From a bacterium (GTDB lineage: Bacteria > Patescibacteriota > Saccharimonadia > UBA4664), in assembly GCA_027449805.1 (NCBI GenBank), contig DAIDKY010000019.1:1-13874 (forward strand): a stretch of 13,874 nt of DNA, read 5' to 3'. Both the position numbers and the translations under genes were made by a program. The notes beneath the pieces are model-generated. The model worked only from the letters and a program-made list of their open reading frames with translations, ran no database searches and was not told the DNA's origin. Position 1 is the stretch's first letter; each line of letters opens with the position of its first letter. Below are positions 13,075-13,874 of the stretch, one piece after another.

Positions 13075-13444
13075 ATATCTTATTCTAATTATCCTCAACA
13101 CACCGCTAATCCTTGCTGGTATCACCAACTCATTCGTTACTTATAAACTTCATCGTACGAGTCGTCGTCGCCTTATTTTGCGTGTAAGTCTCTGGCTGTT
13201 CGTCTTTGCTGCGCTCGTTTTTGCAGAACCGGTATACAACTTCCTCTTCTCGCGCGGTCTAACCCAAACTGAGGCCCTAAGCCTCTTCGATGTCATACAA
13301 ATCACGGGGATAATTTTCCTCTTCTATATCGTCAGCAGAATACATGCCAGAGTTGACCAACTAGAGCGTCGCACTCAGGACTTACATCAAGAGCTCTCAA
13401 TCCGTCTGGCGGACATACCGACATCGACCAAGCATCAAGGTTAG
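13067..13444 (+). CDS. Small membrane protein, DUF2304-like
   Basis: About 125 residues. Three hydrophobic segments at about 4-25, 36-57 and 72-92 are followed by a charged helix at about 93-118 (R-V-D-Q-L-E-R-R) that may form a coiled coil. Size, topology and position right after a Dpm1-like glycosyltransferase match DUF2304 proteins, which are thought to accompany such enzymes at the membrane; the name is by resemblance. GAGG at 13057-13060 is 6 nt from the GTG at 13067 and only 3 nt from the in-frame TTG at 13064, so GTG is preferred. The gene overlaps the end of the glycosyltransferase gene by 8 bp. Confidence 0.72.
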   Translation: MSRYLILIILNTPLILAGITNSFVTYKLHRTSRRRLILRVSLWLFVFAALVFAEPVYNFLFSRGLTQTEALSLFDVIQITGIIFLFYIVSRIHARVDQLERRTQDLHQELSIRLADIPTSTKHQG

Positions 13445-13469
13445 CTCACGGGCGCCAAATCTGTTAGCA

Positions 13470-13481
13470 TATTCTAGAATA
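13470..13481. promoter_or_regulatory. 12-bp palindrome and weak -10 before the dehydratase gene
   Basis: TATTCTAGAATA (13470-13481) is a perfect palindrome containing TAGAAT (13475-13480), five of six matches to a -10 box, 16 nt before the ATG at 13497. No -35 is evident. A separate Shine-Dalgarno AGGGAG (13487-13492) follows. It could be an internal promoter for the next gene; read-through from the rhamnose operon is equally possible, as no terminator lies in the 52-bp gap. Confidence 0.3.
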
Positions 13482-13496
13482 GGTTTAGGGAGATTT

Positions 13497-13874
13497 ATGT
13501 TTAAAGGTAAGACCTTAATGATTACGGGCGGTACCGGATCGTTTGGCAACGCTGTGCTGAAACGCTTTTTGGACACCGATATTGGTGAAATTCGCATCTT
13601 CTCACGCGACGAGAAGAAGCAGGACGATATGCGCAAAGCCTACAACAATGATAAGCTCAAGTTCTACATCGGAGACGTGCGTAATCCTGAGAGCGTCCAC
13701 GACGCTATGATCGGCGTTGACTACATCTTCCACGCCGCGGCCTTAAAGCAGGTTCCGTCATGCGAGTTCTTCCCCATGGAAGCTGTTCGGACCAATGTCA
13801 TCGGCACCGACAACGTACTTAACGCAGCCATAAAGCTTGGTGTTAAAAAGGTCGTCTGCCTCTCGACCGACAAG
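13497..13874 (+). CDS. UDP-GlcNAc 4,6-dehydratase (5-epimerising), CapE/FnlA-like, 5' part
   Basis: 126 codons are present and the frame runs off the window end. It is an extended short-chain dehydrogenase with the nucleotide-binding motif T-G-G-T-G-S-F-G at about 10-17, then R-I-F-S-R-D-E-K-K-Q-D-D-M-R, a typical CapE/FnlA/WbjB segment, then F-H-A-A-A-L-K-Q-V-P-S-C-E, and S-T-D-K at the very end. These enzymes convert UDP-GlcNAc to a 4-keto-6-deoxy sugar, the first step to UDP-L-FucNAc in capsule and O-antigen synthesis; related enzymes such as PseB and FlaA1 share the fold. The Shine-Dalgarno AGGGAG supports the start. Its substrate links it to GlmS. The catalytic tyrosine region lies beyond the window. 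Confidence 0.85.
   Translation, partial: MFKGKTLMITGGTGSFGNAVLKRFLDTDIGEIRIFSRDEKKQDDMRKAYNNDKLKFYIGDVRNPESVHDAMIGVDYIFHAAALKQVPSCEFFPMEAVRTNVIGTDNVLNAAIKLGVKKVVCLSTDK

Noticed and set aside
1..13874. CRISPR array or insertion sequence
   Set aside because: No regularly spaced direct repeats and no DDE transposase or terminal inverted repeats were seen; the recombinase is a serine integrase, not a transposase.

Overview
This window looks like chromosome of a small-genome, epibiont-type bacterium, most likely Patescibacteria/CPR and probably Saccharibacteria (TM7). The clues are a serine recombinase of the kind common in CPR genomes, a LexA/VanW/GlmS set, very tight gene packing, use of UGA as an ordinary stop (rfbC, rfbD and rfbA all end in TGA, which argues against SR1/Gracilibacteria recoding), and start codons 6-11 nt after strong TATAAT-like boxes (leaderless or nearly leaderless mRNAs). 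An uncultured lineage nearer Actinobacteria is the main alternative, because PafA and the RmlB/RmlC proteins read as actinobacterial in style. The assignment is by recall of protein families, not by a search.

Left edge (1-1913): the end of an integrated element. It holds the tail of a zinc-finger-like accessory protein, then a large serine recombinase whose reading frame runs through a terminator and into the 3' half of a tRNA-Asn(GTT) gene on the opposite strand. The tRNA is the probable attachment site, and the element extends to the left beyond the window.

Middle (1914-9037): cfa (cyclopropane fatty acid synthase) runs rightward from a leaderless promoter divergent from the tRNA. Facing it is a leftward block: lexA with a consensus promoter and a candidate operator, possibly followed by a small ORF overlapping the 3' end of cfa; pafA (Pup-protein ligase family) ending in its own terminator just before the lexA promoter; a VanW-family wall-associated protein; and glmS. 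GlmS supplies glucosamine-6-phosphate for UDP-GlcNAc, and the VanW protein is probably an envelope protein. No Pup, Dop, Mpa or proteasome gene is present in the window, so PafA is unusual in its context.

Right (9049-13874): a rightward surface-glycan operon starting from a promoter region shared divergently with glmS. It holds rfbB, rfbC, rfbD and rfbA (the complete dTDP-L-rhamnose pathway from glucose-1-phosphate and dTTP), a Dpm1/GtrB-like glycosyltransferase, a small three-helix DUF2304-like membrane protein, and the start of a CapE/FnlA-type UDP-GlcNAc 4,6-dehydratase cut by the window end. Together these make rhamnose and probably amino-deoxysugar donors plus a lipid-linked sugar for an envelope polysaccharide. 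GlmS feeds the UDP-GlcNAc branch.
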